From Myotis daubentonii (Eukaryota; Chordata; Mammalia; Chiroptera; Vespertilionidae): a stretch of 64,000 nt of DNA. Shown here in pieces: positions 1 to 12,194 of this stretch (positions within the stretch are counted from its first letter, which is position 1; every line of letters begins with the position of its first letter). The stretch covers positions 32,393,799-32,457,798 of the forward strand of contig NC_081850.1 in assembly GCF_963259705.1 (NCBI RefSeq), read 5' to 3'. The notes under the pieces are model-generated. The model was not told the origin of the DNA. It saw nothing but the letters and a program-made list of their open reading frames with translations, and ran no database searches. The position numbers and the translations under genes are program-made.

Positions 1-115
1 GCCTCCTACACTGGTGATTGAGCCTGCAACCCAGGCATATGTCCTGACTGGAACAGAACTGTGACCTTCTGATTCATAAGTCGACACTCAACCACTGAGC
101 CATGCTGGCCAGGCG
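1..115 (-). repeat. Ves-type SINE, truncated by window edge
   Basis: It reads GCCTCCTACACTGG ... GAGCCATGCTGGCCAGGC, the antisense of the tRNA-derived head (CCTGGCC..GGCTCA) and body of vesper-bat Ves SINEs. Degenerated A/B-box positions suggest an older copy. Confidence 0.85.
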
Positions 116-819
116 TAAATTCTTGAGATTTTTTTCCCTTCCATTTACCACTTCTATTTGAAAACAATTTTCCTTGCAGTTCCCTAATTGGGGACAGGGG
201 AAGAGACTAATGTTTCTAGTATACTTTTCTACTGATTATGTGGGCTTTTGAGTCCCAGCTTTGTATCAGGAAGCTTGATTCTGTCAGCTCACCTTAACTA
301 ACCCCCATTCAATGAGAAATTAAAACTCTTCAAAATTATAAGTACATTTGAAGAAAATTAAATTTTATTAAATGTAGCATTGTTTGGGTGTTCAGATGTC
401 ATCATATATGTAAATGTCAAATCACAAGTGACAGTTAATATTTTTAATGAACTAGGACCATTTGATCAAATAATTTGTTGTATCTATTATAGCAATGTAG
501 TTGTAATGTGACCTCTCAGCCAAAAAGGTAAATGTAGGCATGTTCAGTGAAAGAAATCACTCTGATAATGCTAAAATAGTGTCTTCCTGTGTATTTGTTT
601 TAACAAATTACAATATGATAGTATAAAAAATAGCCAGTGTCAGACATTATACCTGGGTTTTCATATAAAGCCCAAGAATTAGTCACATGTCAGTGTTTTT
701 ATACATCATTTCTAGAGGAAGCATTCTCACTTTTCAAAATCAAGAATAAGATAAATTATTATATTTCCCCTCATTTGTTGTTGTATCCTAATCCCCCCCC
801 AAAACTTCATATGATTTAA

Positions 820-1915
820 TTTATCTTATACAGCTTTCTTGAAATAAAATTTATACACCATGCAATTTACCTATTTAAAGTGTTAAAATCAGTTATTCTT
901 AGTATATTCACAAAGTTGTACAGTCATCACTTCAATCAGTTTTAAAACATTTCATCACTCTAAAAAGATTGTTAACTGTCACTCTCAATTATCCCTAACT
1001 TCCCTAATCCTAGGAAACTACTAATCTACTTTCTGTCTCTATAGACTTCTGGACATTGTATAGAAATGTAGTTACACAATATGTGGTCTTTGTGGATGTC
1101 TTCTTTCACTTAGTATCATGTTTTCAAGGTTATCCATGTTCAGTAGCATGTATCAGCACTTCGTTTGCTTTATTGCCAAATAATATTTCATTGTGTGGAT
1201 ATACCACATTTTATTTATCCACTCAGGAGTTGACAGACATTTGGCGTGTTTCCACTCTGGCTATTATGAATAATGCTACTATGAACATTTACATACAAGT
1301 TTTTATATGGACATAACTTTTCATTTCTTTTGGGTATAAACCTAGGAGTAGAATTGCTGGATCACATGGTAATCTTAAACTTCTGAGGAAGTTTACAGTG
1401 TTTTCCAAAGCAGCTGAACCCTTTACATTGTATAAAGTTTCCAATTTCTCTACCTTTTTACCAATACTTATCTCTCTTATTATAGTCATCTTGGTGGGTA
1501 TGAATTGGTATCTTATTGTGGTTTTGATATACATTTCTCTAATGGATAACAATGTTGAGCATCTTTTCATGTGCTTATTGTTCTTTTGTATACCTTCTTT
1601 GGAGAAATGTCTGTTGAGATCCTTTGCCTTTTTTTTAATCCAGTTATTTATCTTTTTATTATTGAGTTGTAAGTGTTCCTTATATTTTCTAAATACAAAT
1701 CTCTTATTAGGTATATGGTTTACAAAAATTTTCGCCTGTGGGTTGTCTTTTCACAGTACAGAAGCTTTTAGTTTTGATGATGTCCCCTTTATTTTTTCTT
1801 TTATTGCTTGTGCTTTTGGTGTTATGTCTATAAGAACACACTGCCTAATACAGTATCAAAAAAGATTTACATCTGTCTTTTCACATAATTTAAAATTTTT
1901 AAATAAAATTTTGTA
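820..1915 (-). mobile_element. L1 LINE fragment (3' end of ORF2 and 3' UTR), antisense
   Basis: It contains typical old mammalian L1 3' sequence in reverse (AGTATATTCACAAAGTTGTA; GGATATACCACATTTTATTT; GGTATGAATTGGTATCTTAT). ORF2 is broken by many stops. The 172-residue + strand ORF inside it is an antisense shadow. Confidence 0.85.
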
Positions 1916-2686
1916 GCAGTATCAGTAAAGAGATGTTTTTAAGGGGGAAAAAACACCCATAATCAATCTAGGAGTCATTTATTTTTGAAATGCTATAATG
2001 CCCTTGTCCATTGTATGCATATTTTTATTTTTATTTTTTGCATATTTTTATTATTGCTATTGTTCATTAAGTACTATGTTGTGTTCTGATACTCTTGTGT
2101 TTATATGTCATAGTCATAATTCTAATTTTAAGGCTACATAATATAGCCAGTTTATTTTCTAGTTGTGTAATGCAACTTCTTTATATTATATGATATAATA
2201 TATTTATGATATATTTATTATATGATAAAAGTGATCAACACAGACACATAACTTTTTGCTTGTACTGAATTATTTTCTTCATATAACTTTTTAGAAATGG
2301 AATTATAGGCTCAAAGGATGTAAACATCTTTACAGCTCCTATATGATGTCACATTACTTCTAGAAAGCACTAAAATTCTTTTGTTTAGAAGACATGCTTT
2401 AATTTTTTTTTCATATATTTTAAAGTTGATGTACATTATAAGAGTTTTACTTTGAGTGGCAATATTGTCAGTGATAATCCTCTATCAAGAAAACTCATGA
2501 TGAAGTTAAATGTGTATTTCTTCATCTGAAAAAAAAATGATATAGGCAATGGAACACTTTGTACTGATACTTTAAACTGGACCAGCCAGTTGCCTTGTTG
2601 ACTGAAGATAAATATGACAAAATTTGTTATTTTATGGCATCTTCTACTTTAAGCAATAATAGTATATTTTGTTAAATTTCCTTTAG

Positions 2687-4113
2687 GCTTCGGGAGCAGG
2701 AGAGAAAAGAAGCAGAAGAAGCTAGTCAAAAGGAAATAGAAGAATGGGAAAGAAGACTTCTAGCTCAAGCAGCTCCAACTTGTATGGAGACCATGTGGGA
2801 AATTCCAGCTATTGGGCATTTCCTTTGCTTAGCCCAGCAAATTCTAAACTTGCCCGAAATAGTCTTCTACGAATTGGAACGTTGTCTTCTGATGCCTCAG
2901 TGTAATGCTTTTTTATCTAAAATAATGACTTCTCTATTAAGTCCTCCTCATCGCAGACCTACCTTACATCGAAGACCTACTTTGCCTTATAGGACCTGGG
3001 AGGCAGCACTGAGACAGAAAGTACACCAGTGGTACACTGCTGTAGGGCAGACTGAAAATCCCAATAACTGTGCTGAGAAACTTGGGTTGTGTCCTCAGTT
3101 TTTTAAAGTTCTTGGAGAAGTTAATCCATTGGAAGAAAAACCTTTTCATGAACTACCTTTCCACCAAAAAGTGTGGTTACTTAAGGGTCTTTGTGACTTT
3201 GTGTATGAAACACAAAAAGAAGTTCAAGATGCTGTACTTGGACAGCCTATTCATGAATGCAGGGAAGTTATACTTGGTTATGATTATTTGGAGAATGCAT
3301 ACGTACATTTCCCACAGTTCTGTGGTGCAGATGTACGGATTTACAAGCAGAGACCTTTTCAGGCCCCAGAATTTCCAATTCCACCCATTAAAATACAAAG
3401 AGTACCTCGGATTAAACTGGAGAAATTGAAGTGTGACTATTTTAGTACAAGTAATGGAGAACATAGGTGTGGTAGATGTGGTAGAGAAGGCCTGCCCTCT
3501 GCCTTCAAAAAAGAGAAAGAAATTAATTTGGATCCAACTTGCTGCCATGCTAAAATGAACTTGGATAATCATGACATCTCTGATGAAATGGAAGTGAAAT
3601 CGAACTGTGAAATTAGAATTCGCAGACCCTGCGAAATTAAGAAAACTGATTGCTGTAAAGAAAATTTAGAGAAACCAGGAAGTCCAGGTGAAGTTACTGG
3701 CTTTGGAGAGCCTCTTAGTCCAGGTGAAATAAGGTTTATAGAAAATCACGAAAGATATGGTGAAGCTTCTAGAGTAAAGCCTGAACCCAGTCCATTAAAA
3801 GAAAATGCTCTGAAATCTTGCCAAATACATGTAAATGGAAGTCACAATGATCACGCAGAAATTAGCTGCCCCAAAGTTGTAAGGGATATTTTATTAGAGC
3901 AGTCATTGCAGAGCCACAAGAAACTCAAGCTAACTAAAATGAGGGCAAAAAAGAAGAAAAAGAAAAAAAAGAAATTAAAAGATGCTTTGAATGAAAACTT
4001 ACAGAGAAAGCGTGAAGGTCTTCATTCTCTTGCATTCAAGTCTTACAAACCTGAGATCCAGAATAAGTTATTGATCATCAAAAAGAAGGCAAAACACAAG
4101 AAGCACAAATCTG
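2687..4113 (+). CDS. BRD10: BRD10 coding exon A (internal, 1427 bp)
   Basis: Acceptor TTTCCTTTAG ends at 2686 and donor CTG|GTAAGC follows 4113. Translation is open from 2688, upstream of the Met at 2784, so that Met is internal (window residue 33) and not a start. The exon encodes the DDT/WHIM-like region and ends in Lys-rich sequence, including a run of nine lysines near 3948-3975. One base (G) is left over at the 3' end and joins GA of the next exon to make Gly. Reading past 4113 gives an unrelated 27-residue intronic tail ending at 4193, expected only from intron retention. An in-frame 9-bp tandem duplication at 3468-3485 encodes CGRCGR. Confidence 0.95.
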
Positions 4114-7100
4114 GTAAGCTAACACAAATCAGTGAGAATTACATTTATGCATACTTCAAGTTCTTTCAATTAGGCATCTTAACAATGAAATGAACACGTA
4201 TGTATGCGTGTTGGCAGAACAGAAGAGGTTTTATTATTAACAACAACAATAACAACAAAATACCGGTACAATACATTTGAATTTAATTTTCTTCTGACAG
4301 TCTTTGGACATTATGTGTTTACATTTCTTTGGACCAGTTTCTCCATAAGTGACACTTTCCATCACTGATGAGAAGTCTTTATTTTCCTTGGGTAAGGGCA
4401 GTTACAATGCAGTGGAAAAAGCACTGATATCAGGGGATTGCATTCCCAGGACTAAAGTTCATAGCAACTAGCTTCTTAAACCAAGGCAGGCCAGATTATC
4501 TTTCTGGGTATCAGTTTTTCCCCACATCATACATTTTTCAGTACTCTTTTCAGTTTGTATTTGCATATCCAGAAAAATGTTGTGAAATATAAGGAAAGAG
4601 CTATATCAACTAATAAGACAGGAATCATTTTTATAACAGAATTTGTAAGTTTGTCTTATACCTAATGTAAATAATGTATTTGTCACAAGCCTATTTAAAA
4701 ATTAAAGCAAAAAAATCCGATAAATATGCAGGGTGTTCCCCCAAAATGTGTATGCACTTTGAATGATTATAAAGTCAGTGTTTATTAACATATAGTTCAT
4801 TTTCAAAATTTAAAAGAGTCTACAGAAATGAATAATTTTTTTTTGTAATTGCCTGTTTTCAAACTGATGACAATTCTTGTCCAGGCACTGGTGATAACAC
4901 AAAGCCATGGGATCTCAAACATCAAGAATCCTTTCTTTGGTATTTGTGTGCCCTCAATTCATTGACTTTTTTATACTGTAAACTTTATTTTTTATGTATC
5001 CCCAAAACAAAAAGTCTAGTGGCACTTTAGGATAAATTTTCTTTGTTCAAAGCTTCGTCTGGCTTCACCCATTTCAAATCAGTTAAACCTGAAAAGAAGT
5101 GAAAACTAAGTGTGTTATTAGCTGTTAAAGTGTGTATGCATACCTTATAGTATTCAGTGGTTGATTGCTCTGTTTTTTAATTGCTTTTGCTTTTCCTAAT
5201 CTTTGCCATTTAATCAGCTTAAATGTCTCATTTATTGAGAGGATAGGCGAGATGAAAGCAGATGATTTAACTTCATTTATTAATCCTAATAAAAAGTTGC
5301 CTGATTGGGAAAACCTTGAATTGTTTACTAAAATAAATTGTGGTTTATTGTCTTTATTTGTGGATTTCAGTTTTTTTCATTCCCTCAGTTACAAAGATAA
5401 TTAAGATTTGGCGATAATTTGATAATGAATTGGCAAATGAGGGAATGAATTTAGTTTAACTGCTATAGTAGGTGTTATACCATAGTTATTTAAATCATTA
5501 AATACAATTAAATGTATTTTTAAATGTATATGTAATGTATCATTGATAAAGAAGTAGTATAAAATTTACTATCAAGAACAGGTTTAATTTGTTGAACTGA
5601 AAATTGCAAAGTGGTCCACATTGAGCCAAGCAATGAAAAGCTACAATATTTTAAAGTAACTTTCAGCAATAAACCTTTTAAATTTTACAAGCAATCCATT
5701 AGGCTATATAAATTAAGTTTGACTTGAGTTCTCTGAAATCTTGGCCTCTGAAATATTAAATATTTTTAAATTTGAAAATGTTTCCAGTTCTAAAATATGT
5801 AATACTATTTTATTAATACCATTATTTCCTAAAACCTTTTATTAAGTTTTTATTTATGACTTACTATTCATGTATTCAAAGTTAATTATGAATTAAAGTG
5901 GTTTAGAAAATAACATAGTTATTAATGTAGCAGAATAAAAATATTAGTTGATGAGGATTAGTATAAAATGAATTTGTATTGTAAGCAAATGAAGTGTTCC
6001 ATTTTTGAAATATAAGTTCAGAATGTAGATCAGAGAGAACATTTGAGAACTTCATGTCCAGTTCTAGACAAGTGAATGAAAAAAAGTCAGAAGCAAATTC
6101 AGCTAGTACTTGTGTATCTTCTGTGTGCCTTTTTAATTAAGGAGAGAAGTCTTACAGGCATGAAATAGGAGAAAATTATGCACTTGCCTATATACTGTTT
6201 TGGTTTTTATGTTTCGAGCAAATTTTAGAGAGTCAAGTCTTCAGTAACAATAATACTTGGATTTGGCAAATACTGTTCTGTTGTTAGCACTGGGTAAGCA
6301 TAGACCAGCTCTCTTTCATCATCAGTCACTAAGCTTCTTACTGTTTTACATTGTTACATAAAATGTTTTACTAACAACAGAAATTTATTGTACATCATTT
6401 TGCCCTGGGCTTCTTTAATAGGTATGAGCTATTATGTGGCCTTTTATCATTAGTTTTGGGCATACTCTAATCCAGTATTTCCTTTCTCTTTTTAAGAGTG
6501 AGCTCCATGGTCCCAAGTTTGGGAGCTGTTCCTCTTATAGAGTCACATTATGCATTAGTACAGGTCCACAATGCATTTTATGAAACTCTTGTACCATTTA
6601 TGTTTGGGGATTCAGAAATCTTCAGATTTTAGAAGGGTGTTAATGATGTATATAGTATTTTCAAAGGAACATCCTCAGTAGAGTTTGGAGCAGCCCTGTA
6701 ATCAAATACATAATTTCTACAGAAAAGAAAAATGTATTAATTATCAGGCTAAATGAGATGAAGACTATAAAGAACCTCTTAACAGTTCAGGTCAGATTTT
6801 GCTACCATATAAATTATTTTTTTAATAAACTTTATTTTTCAGAATCTTTTAGACTTTAGAATTGTGAATAATTGATTCTGTGCCTGTATATTAAGGCCGC
6901 TGCAAGGTCTTGAAGAAAATAACATTGTTTTGTTTCTTTAACTTAGTAATTTTCAAGTTTATTTGAACACAGGGCTTTTTTTCCTTTTTCCAAATAATAG
7001 TATTGTGTAGAATATGCTTTGGGATAAGCTGTGTCATCCATGACTGATTATTAACCTTAATTTAGGGTAGACTAAATTCTACATGTGGTTAAACTGGTTC

Positions 7101-10100
7101 CTTTTATGTTTTAATTTTTGGTTCCATCTACAAATTTAGTAAACCTTCCTATTATGAGGGGAGATGGTTTTTAATAGAAGGCACAAAGGCAGATTGGTTT
7201 AAAATGATTTGATAATTTTAGTGCACTATAAGAGAATTTTGTAACGTTAAGCATTTTTATCTATTTTTCAGAATGGGAGTGTTCTTTCTGCCTTTTAAAA
7301 TTTTGAATTCATTTTTAGTTAATTTAAGCCTGTTCCTTACTTTTGGAAACATTATAGAATAGAAAAACATTGGAATTTTCCTTAATGTGCATAATTATAG
7401 CATCAGATACTTCTCCTTCAGTATACTTATTTTATTAAATCTGTTCATAACAGTTATATTTTTTCTAGGTTATTTTGGTTATTATCTACACTCTGTTCTA
7501 TAACATTCTTTTTTAGCCTTGATTAAAATTAAGGATTAAAATTATTAAACTATCAGGAAGTTTAATAATTTCCATAGCAGTAAATCTGAAAAGAATCGTA
7601 AGTTGTCAGTGAAAGTGCTTTTGAGAAGGCAAGCATTGCTTTACATAGATTAGGAAGATTAAAAAATATTTATATACCAGTCAAAAAAATGAGGTCAAAC
7701 TTTTTTTTTTGTAACTTATTTTTAATGTATTTTGTCATCATTGAGTTGATTTTAAGGCTAAGTCCGTTTTCTGAAAAGGCAGTTTCCTATAAAAGTTAAA
7801 AGTTTATTTAATGTAAACCTTGGAAAGACCATTGACAGGTAACTTTGAGACCATTAGTTTGTGTTAGAATGCACTACATTTATTTGTTAGAGTATTTATT
7901 ATAGAGAGCAGAGTTTAATCACTTAAGTTGTAAACTGTATTTGCCACTGGAGGTTAGGTTTATTGCCAACCTTGGGATTATTGATTCTTTGTTTATGACC
8001 TTTTTTTTTATTTCAAGAAAAACGATTTTAAATATAATAATATTACATGCAATAAACCCCAATTATTGAAGAAAAATGATCTTATATATAATAATATTTC
8101 AAGCAATAAACATTAATATTTCAAGAATCAAAAGGATTTTAAGTATAGTAATATTACCAAAACCTGTACTAACAATATAATATCACAAAAGTTGTAGGAA
8201 ATATTAAAAATCTGCAAATAACAGGATTACTTTTATTATATTCTAGTATAACCCCCCCCCCCCTTTGGCTCTATTTTTGTTCATCAGTTTATGTTGTTCA
8301 TTATATTCCACAAATGAGTGAGATCATATATTTATCTTTGTCCGACTGGGTTATTTCACTTAGCATGATGCTTTTAAAGTCTATTTTGTTGGATATGAGT
8401 ATTGCTACTCCCGCTTTTTTTTACTTTTCCATTAGCATGGAAAATTTTTTTCCATCCCTTCACTTTCATCCTGAGTGTGTCTTTTGCTTTGACGTGGGTC
8501 TCTTGTGGACAGCATACAGTTAAGTTATGTTTTTGTTTCCATTCAGCTACCCTACACCTTTTGATTGGAGCATTTAATCCATTTACATTTAGGGTTATTA
8601 TTGAGAAGTACTTATTTATAGCCATTTTAAATCTGTATGGCTAAGTTTCTCTCTCTGTTTCTTCTCAACAATCCCGTAAAGCAATCCCTTTAGCATCCTG
8701 TCTAATAAAAGAGAAACATGGTAATTAGCGTATGACCGCTACCCTTCCCATTGGCTAATCAGGGCAATATGCAAATTAACTGCCAGCCAAGATGGTGGCC
8801 GGCAGCCAGGCAGATGGAAACTAACATGAGGCTTGCTTGCTTCAGTGACGGAGGACTCCAACGTTCCCTGCCAGCCCCGCCGGCCTCTGAGCTTGCACTT
8901 TGAAACATTGTAACAAATATAGAAGCTAAACAAAACCCCAGTGTGGTCCCTCTGCCTGGTCTGTGGGATCTGGCCAAAACCAGCTCCAACATCCCCTGAG
9001 GGGTCCCGGATTGCGAGAGGGTGCAGGCCAGGCCGAGGAACCCCACCAGTGCATGATCGGGGCCGGGGAGGAACTGTGGGAAGACTCCAGGGTGTGTCCA
9101 GTCTGTCTCACTCAGTCCTGATCGGCTGGACCTCAGCAGCAAGCTAATCTACCAGTTCCGTGGTCGGCAAACTATGGCTCGCGAGCCACATGCGGCTCTT
9201 TGGCCCCTTGAGTGTGGCTCTTCCTAAGCTTTAGGAGTACCCTTATTAAGATAATAACAATGTACCTACCTATATAGTTTAAGTTTTAAAAATTTGGCTC
9301 TCAAAAGAAATTTCAGTCGTTGTACTGTTGATATTTGGTTCTGTTGACTAATGAGTTTGCCGACCACTGTATCAGTTGGAGCGTCTGCCCCCTGGTGGTC
9401 AGTGCAGGTTCAGCAGCCTTAGCATATCATTAGCATATTACACTTTGATTGGTTGAATGGATGACTGGAAGACTGGACACTTAGCATATTAGGCTTTTAT
9501 TATAGAGGATTGTTACGTTTCATATTGTCCCACAGTTCCCTTAAGCTGTCTTCCTGTTTTTTCATTGTTTTTTTCTTTTTGGTTCTCTAGTTGAGTGATA
9601 TTTCCGACTATCTTCTGATTCACTGATTCAATCCTCAGCTTCCCCTAATCAGCTGTGTATTCCTTCCAATGTGTTATTTATTTGTGTTATGTCATTCTTT
9701 ATCTCAGACTGTTCTTTTTTCGTAGTTACTGTATCTTTTTTCATACTGTTGTGCTATTTTAAATAATCGAATCAGGATCCCAGTACAAGGAAATGAGCAC
9801 TAAATAAGATCTATCAAATGTGTAAAAAACAGTATATTGGTTTATAGGGAATAACAGAGAAAGTAATGTAATCTACAATATTTGGTTACATCCAGACCGA
9901 TATTTGTAAAAAAGATTGTATAGTTCTGTGTTGATAGCACTATTATAGCACTTACCTATGTGTGTCTTTATGGGGAAAACTTTTAGAGGACCAACTCAAG
10001 ATGCCACGGTCAAAGAGAGTAAAAGGATAAACTGTACTCCATATCCTTTTATTTTATTGCCTTCTACTCTCCCACCCTATCCCACCCCCACAAAAGTGAA

Positions 10101-11315
10101 CACTTGTCTATTGTTTAATGTATGCCAGGCACTGTTCTAAGCCTTTATACAAATTGTCTCATTGAACCTTCATAAAAACTCCATGAAGTAGATACTATTG
10201 TTATTTCCTATTATATAGATGTTATAGATTAAAAAACTGAAGCACAGAGAAGTTTATTCTGTGTCCAAGGTAACACAGCTGGTAAGTGGCAGGATTAGGA
10301 GAAAGGATCTTGCAAGGTAATTAGGACATCATTAAATAGCTATAAAAAGAAACTGACAAGATTTAGATGAAGGAGGTAACTTCAGAAAGAGGAAATTCTA
10401 AATCCAGATAAGAATTATTACATGACTTTTCTATCACATTGGCAGGAAAGAAAAAACATTTTGAGAAATATATTGCAATAAGAAGGAGAATTTGACAAAC
10501 TGACTCAGTATTCTAAATTAAAGGAGAAAAAAAGAAATAGGCGTTCAGCAGTTATTGAATTATATGATAGGGTTAAAAAATGACCAGTATGATGAAAAAT
10601 TTGCTCAAGAGAATAGGAGGAAATCAGCTGTTTTGTTAAGGCCAAATTGCTTACTTAGAGAACATTCCAGAAATTTCTGTAAAATATATTCATTCAAAAC
10701 ATGCACTTTTAGTAAATAAAGGTCAAGTTTAGAATCCAGTTGTGGCCTCACATTCTAAGTACTTCCCAGATTTGGTATTTAATAATAAAAATGCCCTTTT
10801 AACAGTGATTAATGTCTTATTGTCCATTCATTTAAGGTTCCTAAAATGAAAACACTAAGAGAGTAGTGAATGTGTTGGGAGAATTCTTATACATGGGAAG
10901 GCCAAATCTAGGAGGGCATTGGAGTGAAAGTGGAAGGCCAAGGGGTAAAGACAGGCAGGGCAGCCAAGTGAATGAGAGGGATAAAGATGAGTAATGAGAG
11001 ACTGAGGAAAGAGGAGTTGGAGTAGGGATGATAATCATCTTCATTTTTCTAGTAAGTGTATCTGCATATTCTAGAAGACTAGAGTTTTGTGCCTATATTT
11101 ATAGTGTAAAATATATTTTTAGTTACATTTTTCCTCTCATGCTGGGCTTTCTTTTCTTGAGCTGTTCTAAGCATAGTTTTAAAAAGCTTCATTAGGCTGC
11201 ACTTGTAACATTAATTACTAGACTATATTAAGGTTTTTATTCATTTTCTTGGTACAAGTTGAGATTCAACTTTTTGCCCATGTCTATGTTTTAAGCCCAA
11301 GAATTAGAGTTGAAA

Positions 11316-11347
<32 letters not shown>

Positions 11348-12138
11348 TTAAATGCTTCTTTATTTTTATTTTTTCTTAATATATTTTTACTGATTTCAGA
11401 GTGGAAGGAAGAGGGAGAGATAGAAACATCAATGATGAGAGAGAATCATTGATCCGCTGCCTCCTGCATGCCCCCCATTGGGGATGGAGCCTGCAACCCA
11501 GGCATGTGCCCTTGACTGGAATCGAATCCAGGACACTTCAGTACGCAGGCTGATGCTCTAACCACTGAGCACTCGGCTAGGGCATTTTTGTGTGTGTTTT
11601 AACTGTTCCTGGCTTCAGCACAGTCCTAGATCTGAGAATTACATTCTATTTTGTGGTAACAGGTGACTTAGGGCAGTGGAAGCCCACTGAGAGGCAGTAT
11701 GTAACTTGCCCTGTATATATCATGCCCTGAAACAAAAACAGATTAGTAAGTAAAGACTGTGAGGTTTTATAGTACACAATGCTCTCTTTTAAAAGTAAGT
11801 ATTTAATTAAAAGGAAGAACTAATTTTTATTAAAGATACAGGAAATTTTTTGTTTAGATTGTTTTTATGAGTATTATGTAATAGTGAATATGTGAATCTT
11901 CCCCTAGTGTAAAGGAATGCTCAGAAATATGTCAAAAGCATATTATATTGCTGAGAAAGTTAGAAAGAACACAGTATTTTATCATTAAAAAGAGCACAGC
12001 TTTAACCCTGGCTGGATGCTCAGTTGGTTAGAGCATCATCCCAATATCCAAAGGTTGCAGGTTCAATCCTCAGTTAGGTCACATAAAAGAATCAACCCAT
12101 GAAGGCATAAATAAGTGGAACAACAAATCAATCTCTCT

Positions 12139-12194
<56 letters not shown>

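Larger units (their letters stand above)
1..2686 (+). other. BRD10 intron (3' part)
   Basis: It holds a partial - strand Ves SINE (1-115) and an antisense old L1 fragment (about 820-1915). The rest is AT-rich unique sequence with no gene signal. The upstream exon is outside the window. Confidence 0.85.

Noticed and set aside
1398..1916. 172-codon + strand ORF
   Set aside because: It is the antisense shadow of an old L1 ORF2 3' end.
2784..4193. Stand-alone 469-aa protein starting at Met 2784
   Set aside because: The frame is open upstream to a splice acceptor at 2686 and a good donor lies at 4113; the last 27 codons are intronic.
12004..12080. tRNA gene
   Set aside because: The tRNA-like head belongs to a SINE with A-rich tail and target duplications and does not form a full cloverleaf.
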